Part shown: piece after piece, positions 51,306 through 58,942 of the stretch
Layout of the letters: every line of letters starts with the position of its first letter
Numbering within the stretch: position 1 is the stretch's first letter
Source: Micromonospora wenchangensis
GTDB lineage: Bacteria > Actinomycetota > Actinomycetes > Mycobacteriales > Micromonosporaceae
Assembly (NCBI RefSeq): GCF_002210435.1
Contig: NZ_MZMV01000017.1
Span: forward strand, 55,376-119,375
DNA: 64,000 nucleotides
Direction: 5' to 3'
Translations under genes and position numbers: made by a program
The notes under the pieces: model-generated
Told to the model about the DNA's origin: nothing
The model's input: the letters and a program-made list of their open reading frames with translations, nothing else
Databases searched by the model: none

Positions 51306-51902
51306 TCAGCGGTCGCGGCGGGGATAGACCAGTTCACCGGCCCGGATCGGTGTGGCGAGCCGGTTCTCCGGGGGTGCCAGCGGGCAGGCCCAGGTGTCGT
51401 CGTACGCGCAACTCGGGTTGTAGAGGTAGTTGGCGTCGAGGCGCACCCGGTGGCCGGGGAGCACGGTGAGCCCCCGCCCGAAGGTCCCCTTGACCGTGTC
51501 GGTGAGGTACCGGCCACCGCCGTACGTCTCCCGGCCGCTGGTGCCGTCGCGGACCGGCACGAACAGTCCCCCGCCGTACGCCTCGATCCACCACACGGTC
51601 AGCGGCCCCCACGGCGTCTCCGCGACCGCCACCCGCCGGTAGCTCACCACGCCGTCCGGGCCGCCGGTGTCGATGGTCTCGGTGCCGGAGGCGGGGCGTA
51701 GCGGGGCCTCGACCACCGCCCCCGGGTCCGGCGGGAACCAGCCGAGCCCGGGGAAACCGGCCCGGTCGGCGGCCGGCAGCGGGCTGGCCGGGTGGCTGCG
51801 GAACAACTCGTCCCGGGCGGCCTGGAAGCCGGCCAGGTCGGTGTCGGACAGGTAGAGCGCGGCGGTGCGTTCCCGCCAGTCGAGCACGTCGAGGTCGTCC
51901 AC
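51306..51902 (-). CDS. DUF1684 family protein
   Basis: A 198-aa soluble protein. LDWRERTAALYLSDTDLAGF at the start, then FPPDPGAVVEAPLRPASG, VWWIEAYGGGLFVPVRDG, GGRYLTDTVKGTFGRG and YLYNPSCAYDDTWACPLAPP. The final motif NPSCAYDD and CPL is the DUF1684 signature. No function established. GTG 51902 is 6 nt after TAGGGT, a leaderless arrangement. It lies between the small-gene trio and the hairpin repeat array. Confidence 0.9.
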   Translation of the reverse strand: MDDLDVLDWRERTAALYLSDTDLAGFQAARDELFRSHPASPLPAADRAGFPGLGWFPPDPGAVVEAPLRPASGTETIDTGGPDGVVSYRRVAVAETPWGPLTVWWIEAYGGGLFVPVRDGTSGRETYGGGRYLTDTVKGTFGRGLTVLPGHRVRLDANYLYNPSCAYDDTWACPLAPPENRLATPIRAGELVYPRRDR

Positions 51903-51908
51903 CCGTCG

Positions 51909-51914
51909 ACCCTA
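51909..51914 (-). promoter_or_regulatory. TAGGGT -10 element, probable leaderless promoter
   Basis: On the minus strand TAGGGT ends 6 nt before the GTG of the DUF1684 gene. Confidence 0.45.
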
Positions 51915-51934
51915 ACCAGCCCCCGAACCGCCGT

Positions 51935-52182
51935 CCCCGGTGATCAAGAGGTTCGCGTCAGTATCGGGCTGAACGATGACGCAAACTTCTTGATCACCGG
52001 GGACACCGCCGGGACACGACGCCGAGCGGCGGTGATCAAGAAGTTTGGGGCGGAAATCGGGCTCAACGGTGACGCAAAGCTCTTGATCACGGGACGCTCC
52101 ACCGGGACACCGCGCCGAGCGGCGGTGATCAAGAAGTTTGCGTCAGCATTCCGGCTCAATGGTGACGCAAAGCTCTTGATCA
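51935..52182. repeat. Array of three hairpin repeats, period about 92 bp
   Basis: Each unit has a ~20-nt arm TGATCAAGAAGTTTGCGTCA (or a variant) followed after 16-18 nt by its inverted copy TGACGCAAAGCTCTTGATCA. Units lie at 51941-51996, 52033-52089 and 52126-52182. The first has extra outer pairing CCCCGG/CCGGGG (51935-52002). Spacers share GCCGAGCGGCGG just before units 2 and 3. The 355-nt gap between the DUF1684 and GNAT genes contains little else. Resembles REP/BIME-like or MITE-derived palindromes; no transposase nearby. Confidence 0.9.
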
Positions 52183-52257
52183 CCCGGGACAGGGCAGGCA
52201 GCCCGCGGCGGGGGCGACGGGTGAGCGGGGGCGACGGGTGAGCGGGAGGGGGGCGGG

Positions 52258-52806
52258 TCAGTCGTCGGTGGCGAGGCGGGCGTGCAGGTGTTCGTCGTGG
52301 CGGTGGCCGTCGCCGTAGCGGTACGACTCGCGCAGTGTGCCCTCCCAGCGGTAGCCGGCGCGGGTGGCGACCCGGCAGGAGGCGGGGTTGTCGACCGCGT
52401 GGCACAGCTCGATCCGGTGCAGGTCGAGGTGGGTGAAGGCCCAGCCGGTGAGCGCCCGCAGCGCGCCGACGGCGACTCCGCGTCCACGCGCGGGGCCGGC
52501 GGTCCAGTAGCCGACGGCGGCGTTGCCGTGCCGGATCTGGTGCACGGAGACCCCGCCGAGCAGCGTCCCGTCGGTGGCGTCGGTCACCGCGACGGAGACG
52601 TGGCTGCCGTCGCTGCGGTCGGCCCGTCGGGTGATCCACGCGGCGGCCTGCGCCAGGTCGGTCACCCCCTGCCCGTTCCACCTGACGATGTCGGGGTCGA
52701 CCAGGGCGGCCAGTACGGCCGGCGCGTCCGCCGCCCGCCAGGGGCGCAGCACCAGGCCGGGTGCGGTGATCTGTACGGGTTCCACCGGGGCAGTCTGCCA
52801 GCTCAC
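52258..52806 (-). CDS. GNAT acetyltransferase (RimJ/RimL-like)
   Basis: A 182-aa acetyl-CoA-dependent N-acetyltransferase of the RimJ type. It starts with LVLRPWRAADAPAVLAALVD, and motif A is GPARGRGVAVGALRALTGWA, followed by ALTGWAFTHLDLHRIELCHA, NPASCRVATRAGYRWEGTLR: the canonical RimL-like C-terminus. Substrate may be ribosomal protein termini or small amines. GTG 52806 has GGAAGG 8 nt upstream; a later GTG has no site. Divergent from the marR gene with a shared palindrome. Confidence 0.9.
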   Translation of the reverse strand: MSWQTAPVEPVQITAPGLVLRPWRAADAPAVLAALVDPDIVRWNGQGVTDLAQAAAWITRRADRSDGSHVSVAVTDATDGTLLGGVSVHQIRHGNAAVGYWTAGPARGRGVAVGALRALTGWAFTHLDLHRIELCHAVDNPASCRVATRAGYRWEGTLRESYRYGDGHRHDEHLHARLATDD

Positions 52807-52888
52807 CGGCCAGCCCTTCCTTTCAAATCCCGAAGTTCCACCCGTCAAGGAGAGCTGTCTCGCTGCTCACACGGATTGGGGAGAGCTT

Positions 52889-52903
52889 GTTTAAATTTGA
52901 AAG
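52889..52903. promoter_or_regulatory. Candidate MarR operator and promoter
   Basis: GTTTAAATTTGAAAG is near-palindromic and AT-rich. It overlaps a possible -35 TTGTTT (52887-52892) and spacer of a promoter with -10 TACTGT at 52909-52914, 7 nt before the marR ATG (probably leaderless). A matching TTTCAAAT lies at 52821-52828, next to the GNAT start. Confidence 0.55.
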
Positions 52904-52921
52904 AGTGCTACTGTTCGGGGC

Positions 52922-53404
52922 ATGACGGAGAGCCTGGACAGCGAGCGGATGGCCTGCTGGCGTGCCTACATCGAGGCCAGCCAGCGGCTGTTCACCCAGC
53001 TGGAGGACGATCTGCGCGCCGACGGTGGGCTGAGCTTCGCCGACTACCACGTGCTGGTCCTGCTCTCCGAGGCACCGGGCCAGCGGCTGCGGATGGGCGA
53101 GCTGGCCGCCCGGCTGGTCTTCTCCCCCAGCCGGCTCACCTACCAGATCTCCACCATGCAGCGGCGGGGTCTGGTCGCCCGGCAGTCCTGCCCCGGGGAC
53201 CGTCGGGGCAGCGAGGCGGTGCTCACCGCCGCCGGGCTGCTCGCCCTGCGTGAGGCCGCGCCGGGGCACCTCGCCTCGGTCCGGCGGCACCTGATGGACG
53301 ACCTCGACGACGTCGAGGTCGCCACCCTGACCCGGGTCTTCGACCGGCTCGGCCGGCGGCTGCGCGCCGACCGGGACGCGTCGTCCACCCACCGCGACAC
53401 CTGA
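52922..53404 (+). CDS. MarR-family transcriptional regulator
   Basis: A 160-aa winged-helix repressor. DNA-binding part about 45-115: FADYHVLVLLSEAPGQRLRM, GELAARLVFSPSRLTYQIST, with MQRRGLVARQSCPGDRRGSE as the wing. Helical dimer arms at both ends. ATG 52922 is leaderless-looking. An AT-rich palindrome overlaps its promoter, so autorepression is likely. The pirin gene starts 10 nt downstream and is probably co-regulated; the inducing ligand is unknown, perhaps a phenolic or oxidant as for other MarR/pirin pairs. Confidence 0.92.
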   Translation: MTESLDSERMACWRAYIEASQRLFTQLEDDLRADGGLSFADYHVLVLLSEAPGQRLRMGELAARLVFSPSRLTYQISTMQRRGLVARQSCPGDRRGSEAVLTAAGLLALREAAPGHLASVRRHLMDDLDDVEVATLTRVFDRLGRRLRADRDASSTHRDT

Positions 53405-53414
53405 GGAGCCCGTG

Positions 53415-54401
53415 ATGCCCGCGATCACCGTCGACGACGTCCTCGTCCTGCCCCGCCTGCCCCGGCTCGACGAGACCACCAGCTACCGGCCGGTCCGCCG
53501 GCTGACCACCGCCCCCAGCGGCTACGAGGGTGAGGGTTTCCCGGTCCGCCGCGCCTTCGCCGGGGTGCCGATGTCGGATCTCGACCCGTTCATCCACCTC
53601 GACCAAATGGGCGAGGTGGACTACGCGCCGGGCGAGCCGAAGGGCACCCCGTGGCACCCGCACCGGGGCTTCGAGACGGTCACCTACATGATCGACGGGA
53701 TCATGGACCACCAGGACTCGCAGGGCGGCGGCGGCACCATCACCGACGGCGACACCCAGTGGATGACGGCCGGCAGCGGCCTGCTGCACATCGAGGCCCC
53801 GCCGGAGCACCTGGTCGCCAGCGGCGGTCTCTTCCACGGCCTCCAGCTCTGGGTCAACCTGCCCCGGGTGGCCAAGATGATGCCGCCGCGCTACCAGGAT
53901 ATCCGTGGCCGGGAGTCGGCGCTGCTGACCACGCCGGACGGCGGCGCGCTGATCCGGATCATCGCCGGTGAGATCGCCGGGCACCGGGGGCCGGGGTCGA
54001 CCCACACCCCGATCACCATCGCGCACGTCACGCTGGAGCCCGGCGCGGAGCTGGACCTGCCCTGGCGGGCCGACTTCAACGCGCTGGTCTACGCGCTCTC
54101 CGGTCGCGGCACGGTCGGCACCGACCGGCGTCCGTTCCAGGGCGGCCAGTTGGCCGTGCACGGTCCGGGCGACGCGCTGCGGGTGACCGCCGCCGGCAGG
54201 CAGGACGGCAACACCCCGGCCCTGGACCTCTACATCATGGGCGGACAGCCCATCCGGGAGCCGGTGGCGCACTACGGGCCGTTCGTGATGAACACCCGCG
54301 CCGAGCTGATGCAGGCCTTCGAGGACTTCCAGGCCGGCAAGCTGGGCGTGGTTCCCGCCCAGCGGCTGCCGCACACCGGCGGCCAGGGCGACCGCCCCTG
54401 A
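53415..54401 (+). CDS. Pirin family protein
   Basis: A 328-aa bicupin. Metal ligands: HPHRG (about 78-82) and LLHIEAP, giving the His-His-His-Glu set of pirins; N-terminal cupin about 60-170, C-terminal cupin about 200-300. Bacterial pirins oxidise quercetin or act as redox-sensing cofactor proteins; which applies here is not clear. ATG 53415 is preferred to GTG 53412 given GAGGAG ahead. Follows marR by 10 nt in the same operon and ends at a strong terminator. Confidence 0.93.
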   Translation: MPAITVDDVLVLPRLPRLDETTSYRPVRRLTTAPSGYEGEGFPVRRAFAGVPMSDLDPFIHLDQMGEVDYAPGEPKGTPWHPHRGFETVTYMIDGIMDHQDSQGGGGTITDGDTQWMTAGSGLLHIEAPPEHLVASGGLFHGLQLWVNLPRVAKMMPPRYQDIRGRESALLTTPDGGALIRIIAGEIAGHRGPGSTHTPITIAHVTLEPGAELDLPWRADFNALVYALSGRGTVGTDRRPFQGGQLAVHGPGDALRVTAAGRQDGNTPALDLYIMGGQPIREPVAHYGPFVMNTRAELMQAFEDFQAGKLGVVPAQRLPHTGGQGDRP

Positions 54402-54410
54402 GACCGCCCT

Positions 54411-54447
54411 CCGACGGGCGTCCCGGTGCCACCGGGACGCCCGTCGG
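54411..54447 (+). terminator. Strong hairpin terminator after the pirin gene
   Basis: CCGACGGGCGTCCCGGT at 54411-54427 pairs perfectly with ACCGGGACGCCCGTCGG at 54431-54447 around GCC, 9 bp after the stop. Confidence 0.85.
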
Positions 54448-54471
54448 ACGCCCAGGGCGGGGCCGCGCCGG

Positions 54472-54600
54472 TCAGGAGACCGCGAAGATCCCGGCCACCC
54501 CGAGGATCACCATGAGCAGCACCGCCAGGATCGCGCCGCGTTCGCTCTCGACCGCATCCGTACGGTCCTCGGTCGCGGGGTTCGTCGTCTCGGCGGGCAT
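54472..54600 (-). CDS. Small single-pass membrane protein
   Basis: A 42-aa protein with a Thr/Glu-rich N-terminus (ETTNPATEDRTDAVESE) and a C-terminal membrane helix AILAVLLMVILGVAGIF. ATG 54600 has an unusually good ribosome site, CGAGGAGGCC. No family known. Convergent with the pirin gene and divergent from the phospholipase D-like gene. Confidence 0.55.
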   Translation of the reverse strand: MPAETTNPATEDRTDAVESERGAILAVLLMVILGVAGIFAVS

Positions 54601-54736
54601 GGCCTGGCCTCCTCGGCGTTCACGGCTTCGCGGGGTGCGGTAGGCCACCGTCCGGGCGGGTTCCGGGAGACCCGGAGTGCGTACCGACGGCGGGGGTCCT
54701 ACCGTGAGGACGTCGTCGACCTCGGGAGGCTGGAAC

Positions 54737-56326
54737 GTGGCGATCGAGGACTGGTTCCTGACCGCTGAGGAACGCGCCAACCCGGTCTCCGGGATACCCG
54801 TCTGGACGTCCGGAAACCTCGCCGAGCCGTTGATTCACGGCTCGGCGTACTTCGACCGCCTGGTCACCGAGGTCGAGGCGCTCGGCGCAGGCGACCAACT
54901 CTTCTTCACCGACTGGCGGGGCGACCCGGACGAGCGGATGCGCCCGGACGGCCCGACGGTGGCCCAGCTCTTCGCCCGGGCCGCCCAGCGGGGCGTGCTG
55001 GTCAAGGGGCTGCTCTGGCGCTCCCACCTCGACTCGTTGTCCTACAGCGAGGCGGAGAACCGCGACCTGAGCGAGACGGTCAACGCCGCCGGTGGTGAGG
55101 TGCTGCTCGACCAGCGCGTCCGGCGGGGCGGGTCGCACCACCAGAAGCTGGTGGTGCTGCGCCACCGCGACGCCCCGGAGCGGGACGTCGCCTTCGCCGG
55201 CGGGATCGACCTGTGCCACAGCCGCCGCGACGACGCCGACCACCACGGCGACCCGCAGGCCCTCGCCATGTCACCGAAGTACGGCCCGCACCCGCCGTGG
55301 CACGACGTGCAGCTCGCCGTCCGGGGTCCGGTGGTCGCCGCGCTGGACACCACGTTCCGTGAGCGGTGGACCGACCCGATGCCGTTGGACTCGGAGAACC
55401 CGCTGGCCTACCTGCGGGACCGGCTGCGCGGCTCCGACCTGAGCCCCGATCCGCTGCCCGACCCGCCGGCCGATCCGCCGCCCTGCGGCCCGCACCACAT
55501 CCAGGTGCTGCGCACCTACCCGGCGGTGCGTCCCCGCTACGCGTTCGCCCCGGACGGCGAGCGGACGGTGGCCCGGGGCTACACCAAGGCGGTACGCCGG
55601 GCCCGCCGGCTGATCTACCTCGAGGACCAGTACCTCTGGTCGACCGAGGTGGCCGAGCTGTTCGCCGAGGCGCTGCGGGACAATCCCGACCTGCACCTGG
55701 TCGCGGTGGTCCCCCGCTACCCGGACGTCGACGGCGCGTTGGCGCTGCCGCCCAACACGGTGGGCCGGGAGCAGGCGCTGTCGCTGTGCGAGCGGGCCGC
55801 GCCGGACCGGGTGCACGTCTTCGACGTGGAGAACCGGGCGGGCGACCCGGTCTACGTGCACGCCAAGATCTGCGTGGTCGACGATGTCTGGGCGAGCGTG
55901 GGCAGCGACAACTTCAACAGGCGTTCCTGGACGCACGACAGCGAGCTGTCCTGCGCGGTGCTCGACGAGACCCGCGACGAGCGGGTGCCCGTCGACCCGG
56001 CGGGTCAGGGTGACGGGGCCCGGGTGTTCGCCCGGGACCTGCGGCTGCGGTTGTGGCGGGAGCACCTGGACCGCGACCCGGACGGTGCCGACGACGCCGA
56101 CCTGCTGGACCCGGCCGACGCGGTCGCGGCGATCACCGCCACGGCGGACGCCCTCCAGCGGTGGCACGACTCGGGCCGCTCGGGCCCCCGGCCGCCGGGC
56201 CGGCTGCGCCCGCACCGGCCCGAGCGGCTGCCCTGGTACACCCGGCTCTGGGCGCTACCGGCGTACCGGCTGGTCTACGACCCCGACGGCCGGCCGCTGC
56301 ACGCCCGCCGCAAGGGCACCTGGTAG
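54737..56326 (+). CDS. Phospholipase D-like protein
   Basis: A 529-aa protein of the PLD/HKD superfamily. Second HKD motif is intact, HAKICVVDDVWASVGSDNFN. The first has HHQKLVVLRHRD with His and Lys but no Asp at the canonical spacing; a longer loop follows before FAGGIDL. Between them WHDVQLAVRGPVVAALD and IYLEDQYLWS, as in PLD-type phosphatidyltransferases. GTG 54737 follows GGGAGG. No signal peptide. May act as phospholipase, transphosphatidylase or cardiolipin synthase-like enzyme. Its last 72 nt overlap the convergent decarboxylase-like gene. Confidence 0.88.
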   Translation: MAIEDWFLTAEERANPVSGIPVWTSGNLAEPLIHGSAYFDRLVTEVEALGAGDQLFFTDWRGDPDERMRPDGPTVAQLFARAAQRGVLVKGLLWRSHLDSLSYSEAENRDLSETVNAAGGEVLLDQRVRRGGSHHQKLVVLRHRDAPERDVAFAGGIDLCHSRRDDADHHGDPQALAMSPKYGPHPPWHDVQLAVRGPVVAALDTTFRERWTDPMPLDSENPLAYLRDRLRGSDLSPDPLPDPPADPPPCGPHHIQVLRTYPAVRPRYAFAPDGERTVARGYTKAVRRARRLIYLEDQYLWSTEVAELFAEALRDNPDLHLVAVVPRYPDVDGALALPPNTVGREQALSLCERAAPDRVHVFDVENRAGDPVYVHAKICVVDDVWASVGSDNFNRRSWTHDSELSCAVLDETRDERVPVDPAGQGDGARVFARDLRLRLWREHLDRDPDGADDADLLDPADAVAAITATADALQRWHDSGRSGPRPPGRLRPHRPERLPWYTRLWALPAYRLVYDPDGRPLHARRKGTW

Positions 56327-57028
56327 GTCCCGCCGGTCGGGGGCCGGCGCGGGCGGCGTGGGGTGGCGGGTCAACCCGCCCGGGTAGGCGAACGAGGTAC
56401 GCGGGGCGTAGCAGCCGCCGGCGATGAGCAGGGGGTTCTCCGGGCGCAGCGCGTAGCTCGGATGCCGCGGGTCGAGGAACTCCACCGACTCGATCTCGAA
56501 CGGGCTGACCGGTTCGGAGACGTAGGGGTAGATCCCGCTGAACAGCTCGCCGTCGCGCCTGGTGAAGTAGCGGTGATGGCCGGCGCGCAGCTCGTGGCCG
56601 GTGTGGCCGATCCGGGCCCGGGTCCGGATCAGTGGGACGCCGCCGACCTCGGTCTCGGCGACCAGCACGTCGCCCCGTACCCGCAGGGTGGTGCGTCCCA
56701 GCACGGCCGGTGCGCCCCGGGCGGCGGCGTAGTCCCGGACCCGGGGGCTGGAGGTGACGTAGTGGGTCCACCAGCCACCGGGGGTCTTCCCGTCGGGCGC
56801 GTCGACCCCGGCGAGGGCCACCCCGACGTAGGTCAGCGAGTACGCGCCGAGGCCGGAGGTCTGGGCGGCGTCCTCGACGACGTACTGGTTCATGAAGACC
56901 TGCCGGTCGGGCCGGGGGCACAGGCCGGGCGGGACCAACGCGGCGACCGCGTCCGGGTCGGCCGGCAACCAGCTGAAGTGCAGCGTACGGCTGTCGACGA
57001 CGAGTTGCGGGTCCGCGGGGTCGAGCAC
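56255..57028 (-). CDS. Acetoacetate decarboxylase-like / DUF2071-type protein
   Basis: A 257-aa protein. SRTLHFSWLPADPDAVAALV with PPGLCPRP, VFMNQYVVEDAAQTSGLGAY, GWWTHYVTSSPRVRDYAA and PFEIESVEFLDPRHPSYALR suggest the acetoacetate decarboxylase-like beta-barrel superfamily. A catalytic lysine of true Adc could not be placed, so enzymatic activity is doubtful. GTG 57028 has GGAGG 5 nt upstream. Its 3' end runs 72 nt antisense into the phospholipase D-like gene. Upstream lies the sigma factor promoter region. Confidence 0.75.
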   Translation of the reverse strand: MLDPADPQLVVDSRTLHFSWLPADPDAVAALVPPGLCPRPDRQVFMNQYVVEDAAQTSGLGAYSLTYVGVALAGVDAPDGKTPGGWWTHYVTSSPRVRDYAAARGAPAVLGRTTLRVRGDVLVAETEVGGVPLIRTRARIGHTGHELRAGHHRYFTRRDGELFSGIYPYVSEPVSPFEIESVEFLDPRHPSYALRPENPLLIAGGCYAPRTSFAYPGGLTRHPTPPAPAPDRRDLPGALAAGVQRPAVGVVDQPVRR

Positions 57029-57345
57029 GTGGTCCTCCGTACGGGGATGGTCTCCCGCGACGCTACGGGCGGTCCTGTCGGCGGGACAAGGACGGATAGC
57101 CGACACCGCCGCCGTGGTGTCGGGTTGCGGGTGGCCCGGCGGTTCGGCCGGTGCCTGTGATCACAATCGACGCGTACCGTGTCCGATAGTGCGGCTTTGT
57201 AACTCAAAATCACTTAAGTACATCAGCCTTTCGGCTAGATTTCCGCTCACCGATCAGGCTATGGTGGCTTCCGAACGGCCCATCTGAAGCTAAACCGAAG
57301 CGTCACGTCTTTTTGACCGCGGACGAGGTGCAGGGAGGACCACCA
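57029..57345. other. Regulatory region between the decarboxylase-like gene and the sigma factor
   Basis: About 317 nt without a gene. From about 57190 to 57260 it is distinctly AT-rich (for example ACTCAAAATCACTTAAGTAC), unlike the surroundings. Candidate promoter for the sigma factor; I cannot name -35 and -10 boxes with confidence, nor a SigB-type GGGTAT box. Confidence 0.45.
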
Positions 57346-58167
57346 ATGACCGCGCCCACCATGAGCAAGCCGGCGGCGACACCGTCCACCACCGAGAAGC
57401 TGGACCCGCGCGCCCTCACCGACAGCGCCGCCGACCTGCTGAACGCGATGGCCGCGCTGCCCGCCGGCCACCCGTCCCGGGCCGCGCTGCGCGACCGGGC
57501 GATCGAGGCCTGGCTCCCGCTGGCCAACCACCTGGCCCACCGCTACAGCGGCCGGGGCGAGCCCACCGACGACCTGGCCCAGACCGCCGCCGTCGGCCTG
57601 ATCAAGGCGATCGACAAGTTCGACCCGTCGCGCGGCGTCGACTTCGCCGGCTACGCCATCCCGACCATCATCGGCGAGCTGAAGCGGCACTTCCGCGACC
57701 GCACCTGGGACATCCGGGTCCCCCGGCGGCTCCAGGAGCTGCGGCTGGCCATCTCCGACGCCAACAGCTCGCTGTTGCAGACCCTCGGCCGCTCGCCGAC
57801 GGTCGCCGACATCGCCGCCCACCTGAAGCTCACCGAGGAAGAGGTCCTGGAGGGCCTGGAAGGCGCCCGCGCGTACAACGCGGTGTCGCTGTCCACCCCG
57901 ACCGGCGACGGCGACCGCGCCACCGAGCTGGGCGACATGCTCGGCGGCGAGGACAACGAGTTCGAGCTGGCCGAGCTGCGGGTCGCCCTCGGCCCCGCGC
58001 TGGCCACCCTCGACGAGCGCGAGCAGAAGATCCTCACCCTGCGCTTCTACGGCAACCTGACCCAGTCGCAGATCGCCGACCAGATCGGCGTCTCGCAGAT
58101 GCACGTGTCCCGGCTGCTCGCCCGGGCCCTGACCAAGCTGCGCGGTCAGCTCGACGGCACCTACTGA
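57346..58167 (+). CDS. RNA polymerase sigma factor, SigB/SigF/SigG group
   Basis: A 273-aa group 3 sigma factor. Region 2 (about 65-135): LANHLAHRYSGRGEPTDDLA, AAVGLIKAIDKFDPSRGVDF, YAIPTIIGELKRHFRD; region 3 about 140-195: WDIRVPRRLQELRLAI, GRSPTVADIAAHL; region 4 about 210-270: LATLDEREQKILTLRFYGNL, QIADQIGVSQMHVSRLLARA. These are the stress/sporulation type of actinobacteria, usually held by anti-sigma kinases. None adjoins it, though the SpoIIE phosphatase at 40314 is of the type that releases such factors. ATG 57346 follows GGGAGG. Confidence 0.93.
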   Translation: MTAPTMSKPAATPSTTEKLDPRALTDSAADLLNAMAALPAGHPSRAALRDRAIEAWLPLANHLAHRYSGRGEPTDDLAQTAAVGLIKAIDKFDPSRGVDFAGYAIPTIIGELKRHFRDRTWDIRVPRRLQELRLAISDANSSLLQTLGRSPTVADIAAHLKLTEEEVLEGLEGARAYNAVSLSTPTGDGDRATELGDMLGGEDNEFELAELRVALGPALATLDEREQKILTLRFYGNLTQSQIADQIGVSQMHVSRLLARALTKLRGQLDGTY

Positions 58168-58213
58168 GGGGGTGGAGGCGGTCACCGGTCCCCGGTGACG
58201 GTCACGACCACGG

Positions 58214-58242
58214 GGCCCGGCCGGCGGTTCGCCGGCCGGGCC
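58214..58242 (+). terminator. Hairpin terminator 1 after the sigma factor
   Basis: GGCCCGGCCGGC at 58214-58225 pairs perfectly with GCCGGCCGGGCC at 58231-58242. Confidence 0.75.
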
Positions 58243-58260
58243 TTCCCGACTCCGGACGAC

Positions 58261-58296
58261 GTACCGGCCCCGACGCACTCGCGTCGGGGCCGGTAC
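58261..58296. terminator. Hairpin terminator 2
   Basis: GTACCGGCCCCGACGC at 58261-58276 pairs perfectly with GCGTCGGGGCCGGTAC at 58281-58296 around ACTC. With the one before, it insulates the sigma gene from the convergent GNAT/APC operon. Confidence 0.75.
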
Positions 58297-58348
58297 CGCG
58301 TCCACCGGCGTTCACGCCGGCGTCCCCCGGCGGTCGGCTCCGGTCCGG

Positions 58349-58942
58349 TCAGCCGACCGCCGGCTCCCGCCACATCGGGTAGAACGGCGTCCCGTCGGGC
58401 AGCCGGAAGACCTCCCGCAGCCGGTAGCCGTGCCGGGCGTAGAGGTCCCGTCCCGCCTCGCTGCTGGCCTCCAGGTAACCGGGCACCCCGTGGGCGTCCA
58501 GCCAGGCGTGGTGGTGCCGCAGCAGCGCGGTGCCCAACCCCTGCCCCTGCCGCCCCGGCCGGACGGCGAGCAACGCCAGGTGGTGGTGGTCGGGGTGCGG
58601 ATGGTTGGCGGCGAACAGCTCGTCGAGGTGCTGGAACCGGGGGGTCCACTCCCCGCAGGCGGCGGCCAGCCGGTCGGCGTAGTCCACCGGGGCCGGCGAT
58701 TCGTCACCGACCTGCGGGAACCAGACCGCCACCGCGTCCCGGTCGGCCGTGCCGAAGACCAGCCCGTGCCGCATCGCGTGGTCGACCAGGATCTCGAAGT
58801 TGTCGGCGAAGACGGCCTCCCGCTTGGCCTCGTCGGGCACCAGCCACCGGGTCGCCGGGAGCACCAGGAACGCCTCGGCGATCCGCTCGGCGACCCACCG
58901 GGTGTCGGCGGCGGCGAGCCGTCCGATGGTCGGCCCGGTCAC
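58349..58942 (-). CDS. GNAT acetyltransferase
   Basis: A 197-aa acetyl-CoA-dependent acetyltransferase. IGRLAAADTRWVAERIAEAF at the start, motif A RPGRQGQGLGTALLRHHHAW, then YLEASSEAGRDLYARHGYRL as motif B. Closest in layout to the actinobacterial GNATs with a dozen His around HPHPDHHHLALL. GTG 58942 overlaps the APC permease stop by 4 nt, so they are co-translated. Possible detoxification or amine modification of what the permease imports; this link is inference. Confidence 0.9.
   Translation of the reverse strand: MTGPTIGRLAAADTRWVAERIAEAFLVLPATRWLVPDEAKREAVFADNFEILVDHAMRHGLVFGTADRDAVAVWFPQVGDESPAPVDYADRLAAACGEWTPRFQHLDELFAANHPHPDHHHLALLAVRPGRQGQGLGTALLRHHHAWLDAHGVPGYLEASSEAGRDLYARHGYRLREVFRLPDGTPFYPMWREPAVG

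Noticed and set aside
51935..52182. Possible CRISPR array
   Set aside because: Only three units, each a long hairpin, with conserved rather than unique spacers and no cas gene nearby.
51792..52241. Open frames through the hairpin array on both strands, giving repeated VIKKFA and NGDAKLLIT units
   Set aside because: The repeats are palindromic, with a period of about 92 bp, so both strands show mirrored peptide repeats. No start site or known domain; the signal is DNA structure, not protein.
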